From Cutibacterium granulosum (lineage in GTDB: Bacteria > Actinomycetota > Actinomycetes > Propionibacteriales > Propionibacteriaceae), in NCBI RefSeq assembly GCF_900186975.1, contig NZ_LT906441.1, positions 1,426,001 to 1,490,000 of the forward strand: a DNA stretch of 64,000 nucleotides, given 5' to 3'. Positions 50,418 to 60,379 of this stretch are shown here, in pieces. The notes below the pieces were generated by a model. It saw only the letters and a program-made list of their open reading frames with translations, had not been told where the DNA came from and ran no database searches. Made by a program: the position numbers and the translations under genes. The stretch's first letter is position 1. Each line of letters begins with the position of its first letter.

Positions 50418-51329
50418 TCACACGGCTGCTCTCACCTGGAGCGCCATGGGCTGTACTCGCACCGACATGCGGCGTACCTTGCCGTAGGTGTCGCCATCCA
50501 CCTCGGCCAGTACCGGGGAGGAGGCGCGCACCTCGGCTGTGCGGCAGGGGTGGTGGCGCACCAAGCGGCCCCCGAGACGACTGCGCGTGATGACCTTTGC
50601 CGCAACTGCCAGCCAACCAACCACTCCGTGTGGTGCCAGGGCCAGGGAGTCCAGGCGCGCGTCGTCGATGCGGGCGCTGGGAACCAGACGGATCCCGGCG
50701 GGCAACAGCCCACAGTTGCACAGCAGGATGCTGCGAGCGCGCTGCGCCTCACACACCTCACCGTCAATGGTGACGGTTGCTCGAAAACCGGGCTGCACCA
50801 GGTAGCGCAGGGCAGCAACGATGTAGGCGATCCATCCGTACTCGGCCTTTCCGGCCTCCGATGTGTTCGCCATGGTGTCGGCATCGAATCCCATGCCGAT
50901 GATGGCCGTGAAGCATTGCTCGGTGGCACCATCGAAGCTCACCCATCCCAGGTCGATGGTGCGTCTGCGACCGCGTAGCGCCGTGCGCAGCCCCTTGTCG
51001 AAATCGTTGATGGGAAGATCGAGGTTGCGCGCCAGGATGTTTCCAGTGCCCATGCCGATGATCCCCATCGGCGTTCTGGTCCCGGCCAGGACGGTGGCGA
51101 CCTGCCGAACCGTTCCGTCGCCACCGGCAGCGCAGACGAGATCCACATCCTGCCGTACGGCTTCTCGAGTCATGCCTTGCCCCGGATCGTCCCGGGTCGT
51201 TGCCAGCAGAAGGGGATCGGCCCACCCCTCCTGCTGACAGATCTGGTGGGCAGACTTTTTCCACTGCGTGCTGTCGTTGAACTTGGTGGGATTGTAGACA
51301 ATCGCCACCACGGGAGCGCGCTCGTTCAT
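50418..51329 (-). CDS. Diacylglycerol/lipid kinase (DagK family)
   Basis: A 303-residue lipid kinase. The substrate/nucleotide loop contains VYNPTKFND near the N-terminus and AAGGDGTVRQVATVLAGT; MGIIGMGTGNILARNLDLP and the C-terminal ILLCNCGLLPAGIRLVPSAR are conserved DgkB-type blocks. It would phosphorylate diacylglycerol or a related lipid with ATP at the membrane. TATCGT (51337-51342, minus strand) is seven bases before the ATG, so a leaderless message is likely. It converges with the nucleosidase gene; GGGCA and TGCCC near 50319 make only a weak hairpin. Confidence 0.88.
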   Translation of the reverse strand: MNERAPVVAIVYNPTKFNDSTQWKKSAHQICQQEGWADPLLLATTRDDPGQGMTREAVRQDVDLVCAAGGDGTVRQVATVLAGTRTPMGIIGMGTGNILARNLDLPINDFDKGLRTALRGRRRTIDLGWVSFDGATEQCFTAIIGMGFDADTMANTSEAGKAEYGWIAYIVAALRYLVQPGFRATVTIDGEVCEAQRARSILLCNCGLLPAGIRLVPSARIDDARLDSLALAPHGVVGWLAVAAKVITRSRLGGRLVRHHPCRTAEVRASSPVLAEVDGDTYGKVRRMSVRVQPMALQVRAAV

Positions 51330-51494
51330 GCAACCCACGATACGGCACGGACGTTGGCGCACCCCAGTACGTCGCGATACGGAACTGGCCAGTGGTGATC
51401 CACACGTGGCGAGGTCACGATCATGCCCCGCCTGGTGCAGCGTCACGTGGTGTCGCCCTCGGTGTTCAGGACAGGTGGTCCCAGAAGGTGGTAC

Positions 51495-52169
51495 TCAGAA
51501 CTGATGGTCGTGCCACTGTGACCCGGCAGGTTCACACCTCACCTGTTGGGAGAGGATTCCGCTCATTTCCTGTTCACAGGCCGTTCGGCTGTCGGGTGTT
51601 GCCGCCACGGCAACCGTGAGGAGCGCCGCATCAGCCTGGTACGTGACGTCGACGACACTCACACCTGCGTTGCGCAGGGCCGCCTCCTGCCAGCCGACCG
51701 AGGCGAGATCGATGCTCAGCTCGTACAGATCAGCCTGACGACGCCGCAGCAGCTGGGCCTGGCCAAGAGCGCGGGAAATCGCATCGGAATAGGCGCGTAC
51801 CAGCCCGCCCGCCCCCAATTTGACGCCGCCGAACCAGCGAGTGGTGACCGCGACGACGTCGGACAGATCAGCTGGGCCATCACTTCCGAGCTGTGGGGCG
51901 ACGAATTTCGTGAGGGCCTCCAGGGTGGGCACACCTGCGGTTCCGGCGGGTTCGCCGTCGTCGCTGGAACGTTGGGTGGTGCGCAGCGGGTCCAGGACGA
52001 ACGCGCTGACATGGTGCCTGGCAGTGCGATTGGTGCGGCGCCGTTGTTCGATGAATTCCCGTGCCTGTTCCTCGGTCTCCACCCGGGTCACGGTGGTGAG
52101 GAACACCGATTTCTTGATCTCCAGGGTCGACTCGACGACGTGATCGGGGGACAGAACGGTGTAACTCAC
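51495..52169 (-). CDS. YigZ/IMPACT family protein
   Basis: A 224-residue protein with the IMPACT signature: RRTNRTARHHVSAFVLD, DDGEPAGTAGVPTLEAL and TTRWFGGVKLGAGGLVRAYS. These match YigZ, a family related to eukaryotic IMPACT but of unsettled function in bacteria. A C-terminal ferredoxin-like half follows. The GTG at 52169 gives the usual N-terminus (VSYTVLSPDHVVESTLEIKK); the frame stays open upstream. GGGGAGA is close to the start. Divergent from the PPi-PEPCK gene, with 180 bases between starts. Confidence 0.85.
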   Translation of the reverse strand: MSYTVLSPDHVVESTLEIKKSVFLTTVTRVETEEQAREFIEQRRRTNRTARHHVSAFVLDPLRTTQRSSDDGEPAGTAGVPTLEALTKFVAPQLGSDGPADLSDVVAVTTRWFGGVKLGAGGLVRAYSDAISRALGQAQLLRRRQADLYELSIDLASVGWQEAALRNAGVSVVDVTYQADAALLTVAVAATPDSRTACEQEMSGILSQQVRCEPAGSQWHDHQF

Positions 52170-52349
52170 TCTCCCCACTGTGCGATATGGTGGCCCGTCG
52201 CGCAACTGTGTAAGGGCATCAATGAACGGGGAAGAGGGCCAGCCGACTGCCGTGTCGATTCCCTGACGGATCGTGGGGAAACGATCACGAATCATGCCTG
52301 CCATGATGAAAAAGCTCCGGCAAGTAGGAAAATACGCTATGAATTGGTC

Positions 52350-55300
52350 ATGTCAACAATGATGATGGCAGATTCGGTAAATCTTCGACTCGCCCTGATC
52401 GGCCTGCCCCTGCCGATGAACACCTCATCGGAGGAGATCAAGGTGGTCGCCCCGGTTCTGGCCCGACAACGTGAACTGCGGCGGGAGCTCTCCGAGCAGC
52501 GGTGCCCAGCAGATCGACGCGTTCAGGCCTTCCTCGACCGATATCTCAGGGACTGTTCCGAACACCCGAGCCTCCCAGACACCACCCTCGTTCTCGATGA
52601 GTCCGGCCTGGCACGTACCCTGAGCCTGCCCGTTGATGGCGACGAGTTCCACTCCGAGCTGGTGGAAAGTTTCCGAGTCGCTAACGGTGTGCTGCACAAT
52701 CCTCGCAATGATCGACGTACCACTGCTGGTGTCTTCCACATCGCCGAGGGAGGCCTGCCCATCCCGGATGACAAGAAGGCCGTTCCAGCTGACGTCTTCG
52801 CCGCGCTGCTCGGCAAGGCATTCCAGGCTCCCGAGGAGGACACTCTGCTGCCCTACTCGGCCGATCAAGACCCCGAGCACCAGGCACATGCCTACGCCTC
52901 GCTGTACCTGCGTCCACTCGTCGTCCCCGAGGTGCCCGGCATGGTCACCGAACGGCGCATGGAGATCCGATTCTTCGTCCCCGGTGGCCTGGTCTCGAAC
53001 CTCGACTTCGTCGAGACGGTCTTCGGCAACGCCGGAGACCCACTGCTGCCCGTCAACGACCCGGCCCTGCACCCCTCCTCGTGGACCGGACACACCGGTT
53101 GCGTCGTCCTCGCACCCCATCTGAATCGTGTGACGATGAAGGAACTCGGCCTGCCCCACGTGTCCGAGGCCACCGACCGGCAGCGTCGTGACGGAATGTG
53201 CTGGCACGATCCCGATCAGCTGTACAACGACGGCAAACCGTTCAAGCTGTGCGCCCGCGACGAGTCCGGTGTCATCGTCACGATCATCGCCGACAACTAC
53301 TTCGGCTACTGCAAGAAGGAGGTCAAGACCCAGATCTCCTACTCGGCCAATCTTTTCGGGGCCGGGGAGGAGGAACACTCCGGAGGCGCTCGTGCCTACG
53401 TCTCCTACGACGAGGGTCAGGAATTCGTCGCCCCCGGTGGCGATTCCGAGGTGTCGGTGAGCGATGTCATCGCCAGCAACCCGGGTGTCTTCGAGCCCCA
53501 GGAGGGCGGATGGGCCAGGTGCACGACGATTGACGACGTCATCCTGGTCCCGGCTGGGGCTCGGTTCAGCCTCGCCACGGGCAACGTCAGCTGGCACCAT
53601 GATGCTGCTGATGGCGAGCCGGCGCAGGAACACTCCATCGCCCTTCGGGCCGGCACCGATTACATCGATCCAGCCGGTTTTCGCACCCGCATGAGGTTCG
53701 ACCGAACCGAGCGACTGTGGACGCTCGTCGCCACCGAGGGGAGATCGACGAGTCTGCACAAGCCGTGCACGGTTTCCGGTGGCGGAAAATCCGAGATCTC
53801 CAAGGAGATTCGTGACGCATTCCTTGCCGGCAATGCGTACTGTCCCGATTTCGATGCCGACATGGATGCCGTTGACGAGATCCTGCATCGCGACTTCTCC
53901 ATGAGGTTCAAGGATCCCCAGCTCAGTGGCACGGATCATCGCCCCATCCTCTCACCGGAGCGATCGGTGGGTTCGGTCATCAAGCTGCTCACGGCATCAT
54001 CGGACTTCACCGATGAGTACAATTCGTGGATCGAATCCATTCCGCCGTTCCGCAAGGAACTCGTCTTCACCGTGAAACGCTATTACCGCCCCGAATGGGG
54101 ATCGGACTGGCGATCACACTTCTCGGTGGCGCCTACCAATGGCCGACACGGGAACATGGTGCGGTTGGATGGCCAGAAGATTCACGTCAACATGTTGCGC
54201 GTCGGGTTCGACGCCGACGGTGCATGGCGGCTGTTCTCGTTGCGTCACGACTATGCACCAGCTGTCAAGGTGCAGACCGAGGATGACATGACTGCCTCCG
54301 TGGTCACCCCACCCGGACTCACCACGGGTCCGACAGGATTGTCACGCAAACTCGTCAGGAATTGTGAGCTGCTGCTGTTCCAGCGTCCCGATGACGCCAT
54401 CGTTCGTGGCTATGACTCCCAGACCGAGATGGACATGTCTGGTGATGACCTCTTCATCTCCAACTATCAACCTCTCACTCGTGACGAGGTTCGGCAGATG
54501 TGCGACGACGTCGTCCATTTCTCCGAGTTCACCGATCCCATGGCGACATTCCTGTCGGACTTCGCGCACGCCGAGCCCGGATCGACTCCGGCATTTGCCG
54601 TGTCGAGTGCCAATCCGCGCCTCATCGACGGGGTGCCGTCGCGCAATCCACGTTATCTGCAGAAACGGCCCGACATTGCCAAACCGCGTCAGACGCAGCT
54701 GGCGGACCTGGCGAGCCACCTGCACCACCGGGTGCCCACGCATGAGGATCTGCCCCTGCCGGTCGATGTCGTTGCAGCCGGGCGTCGCAACAATCCCCCG
54801 GAGGGGCGCATCCCGGCCCTGTGTGCCTACAATCCACTGCACTACATGGAACTTCCCGAGCTCTTCATGGAGTTCATCTCGTCGATGACCGGCAAGAGCC
54901 CCTCGACCACTGGAGCCGGTTCGGAGGGAGCGCTCACCAAGGCGCCCTTCAATGCGATGCCCGCGGTCTACGACCTCAATGCGTCGTTCCTCTCCTTCGT
55001 GCTGGGAGGACATGACGGGTGGCTGTCGTCGGCCGGTTTCATCGGGCCGAACGTTCGGGTGGCCCATGACATCTCACTGCTCGTGCCAGAGGTCTTTGCC
55101 CGCATGACACCTGCAGAACGCGATGCCGGTACGCTCATCGCTGGTGGGTATCTGGAGAAGCTCGAGGACTATGAGCTCGACGGTGACCTCATCCCTGCCT
55201 CGCGACTGGGCTATCGGATGACCGATCACTTCATGAAGCGCTACTTCGGGCGCATCTTCATGCATCCCGACACGATCTTCACCGACGAGATGCTGCGTCC

Positions 55301-55757
55301 CGAGCTGCAGGACGAGAAGATCTTCGCCGATTCGGTGCGTACCATCGCCACGACGCATGCCAGGGTTGCCCAGGCCTACTTCGACGACGACACGGCACGT
55401 CTGGCGGTCCCGCCGCTTAAGGCGCTGCTGGAGATCATGGCCCACGGTGAGAGCGCCGAGGGGCTCACCCTCGATGACCCACGACTGCGGGAGAGGTTCA
55501 CCCGTGAATCGGTCGTCTCCTCCGAGTGGTATGCAGCACGTCTGGATGCCAAGCAGGCGGAGGACATTCGTCGCTCACGGCAGGGGATCGAGGTGTTGTC
55601 GGAGTTCATGGCCGATACCCGCAATGCCGCGGCATGCAAGGAGATCGATGCGCAAGGCCGGATGGAGCAGATCCGAGCCATCAATGCCCGGGCAAGACGA
55701 GTGGAGTACCGCCAGATGCTGGAGGGCACCCTTGGCCGTCAGGCCATTCTGAGGTGA
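52350..55757 (+). CDS. PPi-type phosphoenolpyruvate carboxykinase (diphosphate)
   Basis: An 1135-residue enzyme, the length reported for the PPi-using PEP carboxykinase (PEP carboxytransphosphorylase) of Propionibacterium and Entamoeba. It converts PEP, CO2 and phosphate to oxaloacetate and PPi, reversibly. Landmarks I can see: FGYCKKEVKTQISYSANLFG around residue 315, KLLTASSDFTDEYN, and the glycine/serine-rich loop TGKSPSTTGAGSEGALTKAP near residue 845, a likely phosphate-binding segment, followed by MPAVYDLNASFLSFVLGGHD. Sequence is unlike GTP- or ATP-PEPCK, so recognition rests on length, these segments and organism context. TATGAA lies six bases before the ATG (leaderless). Intact, no frameshift. 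Confidence 0.8.
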   Translation: MSTMMMADSVNLRLALIGLPLPMNTSSEEIKVVAPVLARQRELRRELSEQRCPADRRVQAFLDRYLRDCSEHPSLPDTTLVLDESGLARTLSLPVDGDEFHSELVESFRVANGVLHNPRNDRRTTAGVFHIAEGGLPIPDDKKAVPADVFAALLGKAFQAPEEDTLLPYSADQDPEHQAHAYASLYLRPLVVPEVPGMVTERRMEIRFFVPGGLVSNLDFVETVFGNAGDPLLPVNDPALHPSSWTGHTGCVVLAPHLNRVTMKELGLPHVSEATDRQRRDGMCWHDPDQLYNDGKPFKLCARDESGVIVTIIADNYFGYCKKEVKTQISYSANLFGAGEEEHSGGARAYVSYDEGQEFVAPGGDSEVSVSDVIASNPGVFEPQEGGWARCTTIDDVILVPAGARFSLATGNVSWHHDAADGEPAQEHSIALRAGTDYIDPAGFRTRMRFDRTERLWTLVATEGRSTSLHKPCTVSGGGKSEISKEIRDAFLAGNAYCPDFDADMDAVDEILHRDFSMRFKDPQLSGTDHRPILSPERSVGSVIKLLTASSDFTDEYNSWIESIPPFRKELVFTVKRYYRPEWGSDWRSHFSVAPTNGRHGNMVRLDGQKIHVNMLRVGFDADGAWRLFSLRHDYAPAVKVQTEDDMTASVVTPPGLTTGPTGLSRKLVRNCELLLFQRPDDAIVRGYDSQTEMDMSGDDLFISNYQPLTRDEVRQMCDDVVHFSEFTDPMATFLSDFAHAEPGSTPAFAVSSANPRLIDGVPSRNPRYLQKRPDIAKPRQTQLADLASHLHHRVPTHEDLPLPVDVVAAGRRNNPPEGRIPALCAYNPLHYMELPELFMEFISSMTGKSPSTTGAGSEGALTKAPFNAMPAVYDLNASFLSFVLGGHDGWLSSAGFIGPNVRVAHDISLLVPEVFARMTPAERDAGTLIAGGYLEKLEDYELDGDLIPASRLGYRMTDHFMKRYFGRIFMHPDTIFTDEMLRPELQDEKIFADSVRTIATTHARVAQAYFDDDTARLAVPPLKALLEIMAHGESAEGLTLDDPRLRERFTRESVVSSEWYAARLDAKQAEDIRRSRQGIEVLSEFMADTRNAAACKEIDAQGRMEQIRAINARARRVEYRQMLEGTLGRQAILR

Positions 55758-55767
55758 CCAGTTGTCG

Positions 55768-55793
55768 GGGCCGAAGACGATCGGGTCCGGCCC
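55768..55793. terminator. Hairpin between convergent PPi-PEPCK and FUSC genes
   Basis: GGGCCG (55768-55773) pairs with CGGCCC (55788-55793). A short stem with a 14-base loop at the meeting point of two genes; modest support. Confidence 0.4.
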
Positions 55794-57572
55794 TCAGCAC
55801 GTCCTCATCGGCGGCAGCTGGTGGTGGATCTCCTCGACCATGGACTTCACCCTTGCCGGGTCGACTCGTTGGTCGTTCACCGGCGGCAGACTGGCCAGCA
55901 GCAGAGTGATCTCGGAACTGATCCGCCGTGCCCATCGGACCGGGCGATCGCCGAGATGCCAGCAGTGTGCCAACACGTCGTAGCCGAACTCGGTGACGGC
56001 CCGGTCGACCATGGACCAGTTCTTGAGGATCTCGGGGGAGTCGGGGCGGGTGGCCGAGAGCACGGCGGATGCCTGGATGAGCTCATGGACCATCTCGTTG
56101 CGGTGCTCCATGCCGGTGACCGTCGTCGACGTACCGGATTCGAGGTCGCGCAGTACTGGCATGAGGGAACGCAAGGTGCGTCGATACTGACTTCGCACCA
56201 GCAGCACCGGGGCTCGTTTGCCCACGACGTGGATGACGCCTATGGCAGTCACCAGACCCACGATGGTCTCCTCGATACGCGCCACGGCCACCGTCAGTGC
56301 CTGCTGCTCGCCGGATATCGGCAACATCATGAGGGCGAAGATCGTGATGAATATCGATGCAATGCCGTACTGGCGCGGGATGAGGGCGTTCATGGTCCAC
56401 AGGGCGACGGCGACGATGCCGATGCGCATCCATGGCGTGGGCTGGACCAGCATGATGGCGAGGTATCCCAGCAGGCCGATCGACGTGCCGATGACGCGCA
56501 GCACGGCGCGCACCGTCATGTCGGCCCGGGTGAAGTCCATCTGGACGATGATGAGCACGCTCAGGACTGCCCAGTAGGGACGGCCGAACGGCACGATCTC
56601 CATGGCCATCGCTGCGACGAGGACGCCGGTGGCCGCGCGCAGGGCCACCATGAGTGGACGTGACCCGCGTTCCAGGGAGGTGCGCAACAGATACCGCCAC
56701 GGCGGACGACCCATCGGGGTGTATCGCACATTGGCACGCATGTCACTGGCCTCGGCGCTGGGGAACGACTGGGCATGCAGGGTCGTCGTCAAAGTGATGT
56801 GTGCGCTGAGCAGGTCCGCACGCAGTCCTTCCCATGCCATGCTCATTCGCTTCCACAGTCGGTACATCCAGGGCCTGCCAAGTGCCCTGGGATCCTGTGG
56901 CCACACGCCGTCGTTGAGGATCCACCATGCTGCGTGAACCGAGTTGTGCGCCTCGGATCGTAGCCGTGCCAGATCGGCGGGAGTGGCGTCCTGTTCCGGG
57001 TTGGCATAGAGATCAACGGCCTCCATAGCCTTGCTGACGGCGCGTCGGGCCGGCCGAACCGGGTTGACGAGAATGACGATCATCGAGGTTGCCGCAGCGA
57101 GGAGGAAACTTGCTGCAGTGGCAGGCATGATGTCGGCGTATGTCATTCCCTCGGCGGCATAGTACGAGGCCAGAGCAGCTGCGAACAGCACGTTGAGCGG
57201 GCCGGGCGGCCCCAGGTGCAGGGCATTCCACACGAAGATCATGACGAAGGACCAGATTCCCAGGGCTGCTGGCAACAGGACGGGAAAGCTGCTCAGACTG
57301 ATGCCGATCGTCTGGGAGATCATGAGGGCGACACCGACACCCAGGAGGATCCTCAGCCGAGTACGTGGTGGAGACTGTTTTCCCGACAGCCCACCCATGG
57401 CCCCCAGCATTCCGATGAGGCCGTGGCGAGGGCCGTGGATGGCGGACACCGACACCAGCGCTGCGATGACCGGGATGACGTCGATGAGGGCATTGACGTT
57501 GGCACCCGGAGCGGGGTGGAAGGTGATGAGTTTTGATCCGAATCTGCTCAGGCGAGTTCGGGCATCGGTCAC
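55794..57572 (-). CDS. FUSC-family membrane protein (putative exporter)
   Basis: A 592-residue protein with two clusters of five to six membrane helices (about residues 25-170 and 320-440) separated by a cytosolic, helix-rich region, and a cytosolic C-terminus: the FUSC (fusaric acid resistance/aromatic acid exporter) layout. GRPYWAVLSVLIIVQMDF is the conserved motif of the second cluster. Substrate unknown. Its GTG overlaps the stop of the upstream Hsp70-like gene (GTGA), so these two are translationally coupled, an unusual partnership. Confidence 0.8.
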   Translation of the reverse strand: MTDARTRLSRFGSKLITFHPAPGANVNALIDVIPVIAALVSVSAIHGPRHGLIGMLGAMGGLSGKQSPPRTRLRILLGVGVALMISQTIGISLSSFPVLLPAALGIWSFVMIFVWNALHLGPPGPLNVLFAAALASYYAAEGMTYADIMPATAASFLLAAATSMIVILVNPVRPARRAVSKAMEAVDLYANPEQDATPADLARLRSEAHNSVHAAWWILNDGVWPQDPRALGRPWMYRLWKRMSMAWEGLRADLLSAHITLTTTLHAQSFPSAEASDMRANVRYTPMGRPPWRYLLRTSLERGSRPLMVALRAATGVLVAAMAMEIVPFGRPYWAVLSVLIIVQMDFTRADMTVRAVLRVIGTSIGLLGYLAIMLVQPTPWMRIGIVAVALWTMNALIPRQYGIASIFITIFALMMLPISGEQQALTVAVARIEETIVGLVTAIGVIHVVGKRAPVLLVRSQYRRTLRSLMPVLRDLESGTSTTVTGMEHRNEMVHELIQASAVLSATRPDSPEILKNWSMVDRAVTEFGYDVLAHCWHLGDRPVRWARRISSEITLLLASLPPVNDQRVDPARVKSMVEEIHHQLPPMRTC

Positions 57573-59069
57573 AGACTACTCACATTCGGGCGGTCGGCGC
57601 CCATGAAGGTTGTGACGGACCACCGGGTATCCAGGTCGGTAATTGTCACCTGAACGATACCAGTGGGTGCAACGGTGTACTCCTCCTCGACCCAGTGGCC
57701 GTCACCGACGATGTGCACGTCGGTGGGGTCCAGGGGACGTTCCCCGGACTGCATCTGCGCGTCCAGGGGAACGATGATGGTGGCGAACGGTGTCATGTCA
57801 CCCACCGGTGCGCCGCCATGGGTCTGCTGGCACTCCACGAAACGATAGACCCCCAGATTGTGGCGAGCCTGATAGTGCCTGCGGATGACGACGGGGTGAT
57901 GGATCGGGGTGGACTGGTCGAGCAGGACGTCGAAACTCACCTTGGCGCCGTCCTGACTCTCCCGAAACACCCCGAATCCGCGGGAGAGCCGATCCCGGAT
58001 GCTGTAGGGCGAGCTCGGGTCGGCTGCCATCGCCAGACCGACGGCGGTGGCCGCGGTGGGTTGGGCCGACCGGTGCACCCGTCGGCCGAAGTCCTCTCGG
58101 ACCCGTCTGGCGACGAACGGCAGGCAGGATCCGCCGCCGACCAGATGTATTCCAGCGAGTTCGCTGTGGGACTGGTCCTCGGTGAGTTCGTGGGTCAGTG
58201 GTTCCATGACGTCCAGGGCCTTGTCGATGAGGCCACGGCATGACGACTCGAAATCGCGCACGGGGATGCGCACCGCCTCGTCCGGCAGATCGACCATGAC
58301 GTTGCGGGACTGCGGTCGAATCGCCTCCTTGGCCAGACGGCATGCCTCCACCAGAACCGGTTCGGGCGGAGCGGGATGGTGCAGCATCGGACGTACCAGA
58401 TCGACGAGGACGTGGTCGAAGTCGTCACCACCGAGATCGTTGCTGCCCACCGAATCGATGACCCTGCCGTGGGTCCCCGCCATGTCCACCAGCGAGGCGT
58501 CGAAGGTGCCGCCGCCCAGGTCGAAGATGAGTACCTGGGTACGCCGGGAGTTTGAGGGTACGGGCCTGGCGCAGGGCGTACTCCAAGCCGGCTGCCGATG
58601 GCTCGTTGACGATGCCCATGACCTCCACGCCCGCCTCGCGGAATGCCTCGAGGGTCATGAATCGTTGCCCGGTGTGGGCATGGGCCGGTACACCGATGAC
58701 AGCACGCAGGTGGTGCACGCCCGTCGTCTGGCGTACCTCGTCGACCACGAACGACAGGTAGTCGGTGAGTACCTGCATGATGGGGAACAGCCGTGAGCCC
58801 ATCCGTACCGTGGACGACACGGTGGTCGTCGGAGAACTGAGCAGTCGCTTGAGCGACCGGATGCCGGGAGCCCCGGCAGCCATGGCCTCTCGTGCCTGGT
58901 AGCCGTGCACCAGTCGTCCTCCGGCCCAGGCGGTCAGGCTGGGCAAGTGCACGTGGAGATCCCCGTCGGAGTCACTGAAGGACAGGACGGGGTAGTTTCC
59001 GTGTTCCACGGCAGCAACGACGGTGTTCGTCGTTCCGAAATCGATCCCCAGATCGATGACTGCGTCCAT
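57569..59069 (-). pseudogene. Hsp70/DnaK-like ATPase, split by a frameshift
   Basis: Two frames together make one Hsp70-type protein of about 500 residues. The first frame has VIDLGIDFGTTNTVVAAVEH (phosphate 1), RAVIGVPAHAHTGQRFMTLE and GIVNEPSAAGLEYALRQ. It loses register at about 58546-58555, just before the second frame picks up VLIFDLGGGTFDASLVDMAG, then GGDDFDHVLVDLV, IHLVGGGSCLPFV and a C-terminal beta domain. One extra base near the AAACTCCC tract restores the frame if removed. There is no C-terminal helical lid, as in short HscC-like chaperones. Otherwise both halves look intact, so the lesion is recent or a sequence error. Coupled to the FUSC gene. Confidence 0.8.
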
Positions 59070-59221
59070 GTCGTTGACGATAGCTCCTTGGCAGGGTCGG
59101 CAACCGGTCCTCTCCAAGGATGAGAAGGAAGGCGGTTGGCTCGGACATCCGATGCAGGAGCCATTGGTCCTCTGTTGTGGCTGGGCAGTGGACCCGATGT
59201 CATCGATTCAGCGGAACCTTC

Positions 59222-60379
59222 TCATTCCGTGGTACCTCGACGTGGGTGGTACGTGCTGTCGTCGCTGTCCGAGTCCGACGTCATTCGGCCTCGACGTGCC
59301 TGCGCGTCCACGTCCCTGTCGATCTGTGAACCGTCGTCTGACTCACTGCGACGATCCGGGACCTGCGATGGAGCAGGTCCCTGGGTGGGGTGGGCATGGG
59401 AGTCCTCGGCCGAGTTGTCGTCACCATCGGAGTCCGCATCGTCGGTGGCCGCAGTGGTGGCGGTCTCGTCAGACTCGTCGGAGGGATCGTCGATGGAGCG
59501 CAGGAAGTCCTCCACCTCGGCTCCGATGGCATCGGCGCTGGGGACGTCGACATGACGGGACTCGAGTGCTGGTTGTTCCGCGGTGGCTGAGTCGTACTGC
59601 TGCTCCAGGGCGGAGAGCATCTGGCCGAGTTCCTCGGACTGGGCAACCTGGTTGGCAAGCTCGGCACGAATCGCCCCGGCAGCCACCGCCAGGCCGTGGG
59701 TCGGCAGGCACAGACCCGTCACCTGGTGAATGGCCCCGATGAGGGTGCGAGTGGCATCTGGATAGTCCATCTCACTGAGGTAGTGGGGCACACTGGCGGC
59801 CAGACCCACGTAGTCGTGACCGGTCTCGGCCAGCCGCTGTGACAGCACGGCCGGGAATGAGGCAGGCATCTGGTACTTGCCGAAATTGGGGACATTGCCG
59901 ACCAACATCTCAGGTCGTGAGGCCCACCGGGTGATCTGTACCGGGCGCGTGTGAGGGGTGGCCATGGGGATGGAATCGGTGATGATCGTCTGGCGAATGC
60001 CCAGTTCCTCGATGAGATCGATGATGCGACGAGTGAGGCCCTCCCAGCGCAGTGCCGGCTCCGGTCCAGTGAGGAGCAGGAAACGTTCCCCGTTCTCGTC
60101 GGTGAACTCACTGAGAGTCAGACCAGGACGTTGATATCCCTCGAAATGATCGGTGTCGAAGATGATCGGAGCACGTGAGTCGCGGTGGTCGAGCAGATCG
60201 TCCAGGTCGAACTCGCCGAGAACCTGATGAGGCAGCTCCGCCTCCAGATTCGTCGTCAGGACGTGCTGCACGTGACCGACGTCGCTGAAGCCGGTGACGG
60301 CGACGACGAGGGTGGCAGCAGGCTCGACGGAATCGGGCATGCCAGGGTTCCACGTGAACAGATCATCACTGAGATTCAT
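59222..60379 (-). CDS. PAC2 family protein (proteasome-assembly-chaperone-like)
   Basis: A 385-residue protein. The PAC2 domain fills residues 1-260: TLVVAVTGFSDVGHVQ, IIDLIEELGIRQTIITDSIPM, VQITRWASRP, and a PHYLSEMDYPDATRTLIGAI block. From about residue 275 a coiled coil is followed by a long Asp/Ser-rich acidic tail that is low in complexity. In actinobacteria such PAC2 proteins are common and of unknown function; they do not require a proteasome. GGGAGG six bases before the ATG. It lies 152 bases upstream of the Hsp70-like gene on the same strand. Confidence 0.87.
   Translation of the reverse strand: MNLSDDLFTWNPGMPDSVEPAATLVVAVTGFSDVGHVQHVLTTNLEAELPHQVLGEFDLDDLLDHRDSRAPIIFDTDHFEGYQRPGLTLSEFTDENGERFLLLTGPEPALRWEGLTRRIIDLIEELGIRQTIITDSIPMATPHTRPVQITRWASRPEMLVGNVPNFGKYQMPASFPAVLSQRLAETGHDYVGLAASVPHYLSEMDYPDATRTLIGAIHQVTGLCLPTHGLAVAAGAIRAELANQVAQSEELGQMLSALEQQYDSATAEQPALESRHVDVPSADAIGAEVEDFLRSIDDPSDESDETATTAATDDADSDGDDNSAEDSHAHPTQGPAPSQVPDRRSESDDGSQIDRDVDAQARRGRMTSDSDSDDSTYHPRRGTTE

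Noticed and set aside
51546-52349. In-frame upstream extension of the PPi-PEPCK gene by 268 codons
   Set aside because: It overlaps the YigZ gene on the other strand; the 1135-residue start matches the expected enzyme length and has a plausible -10.
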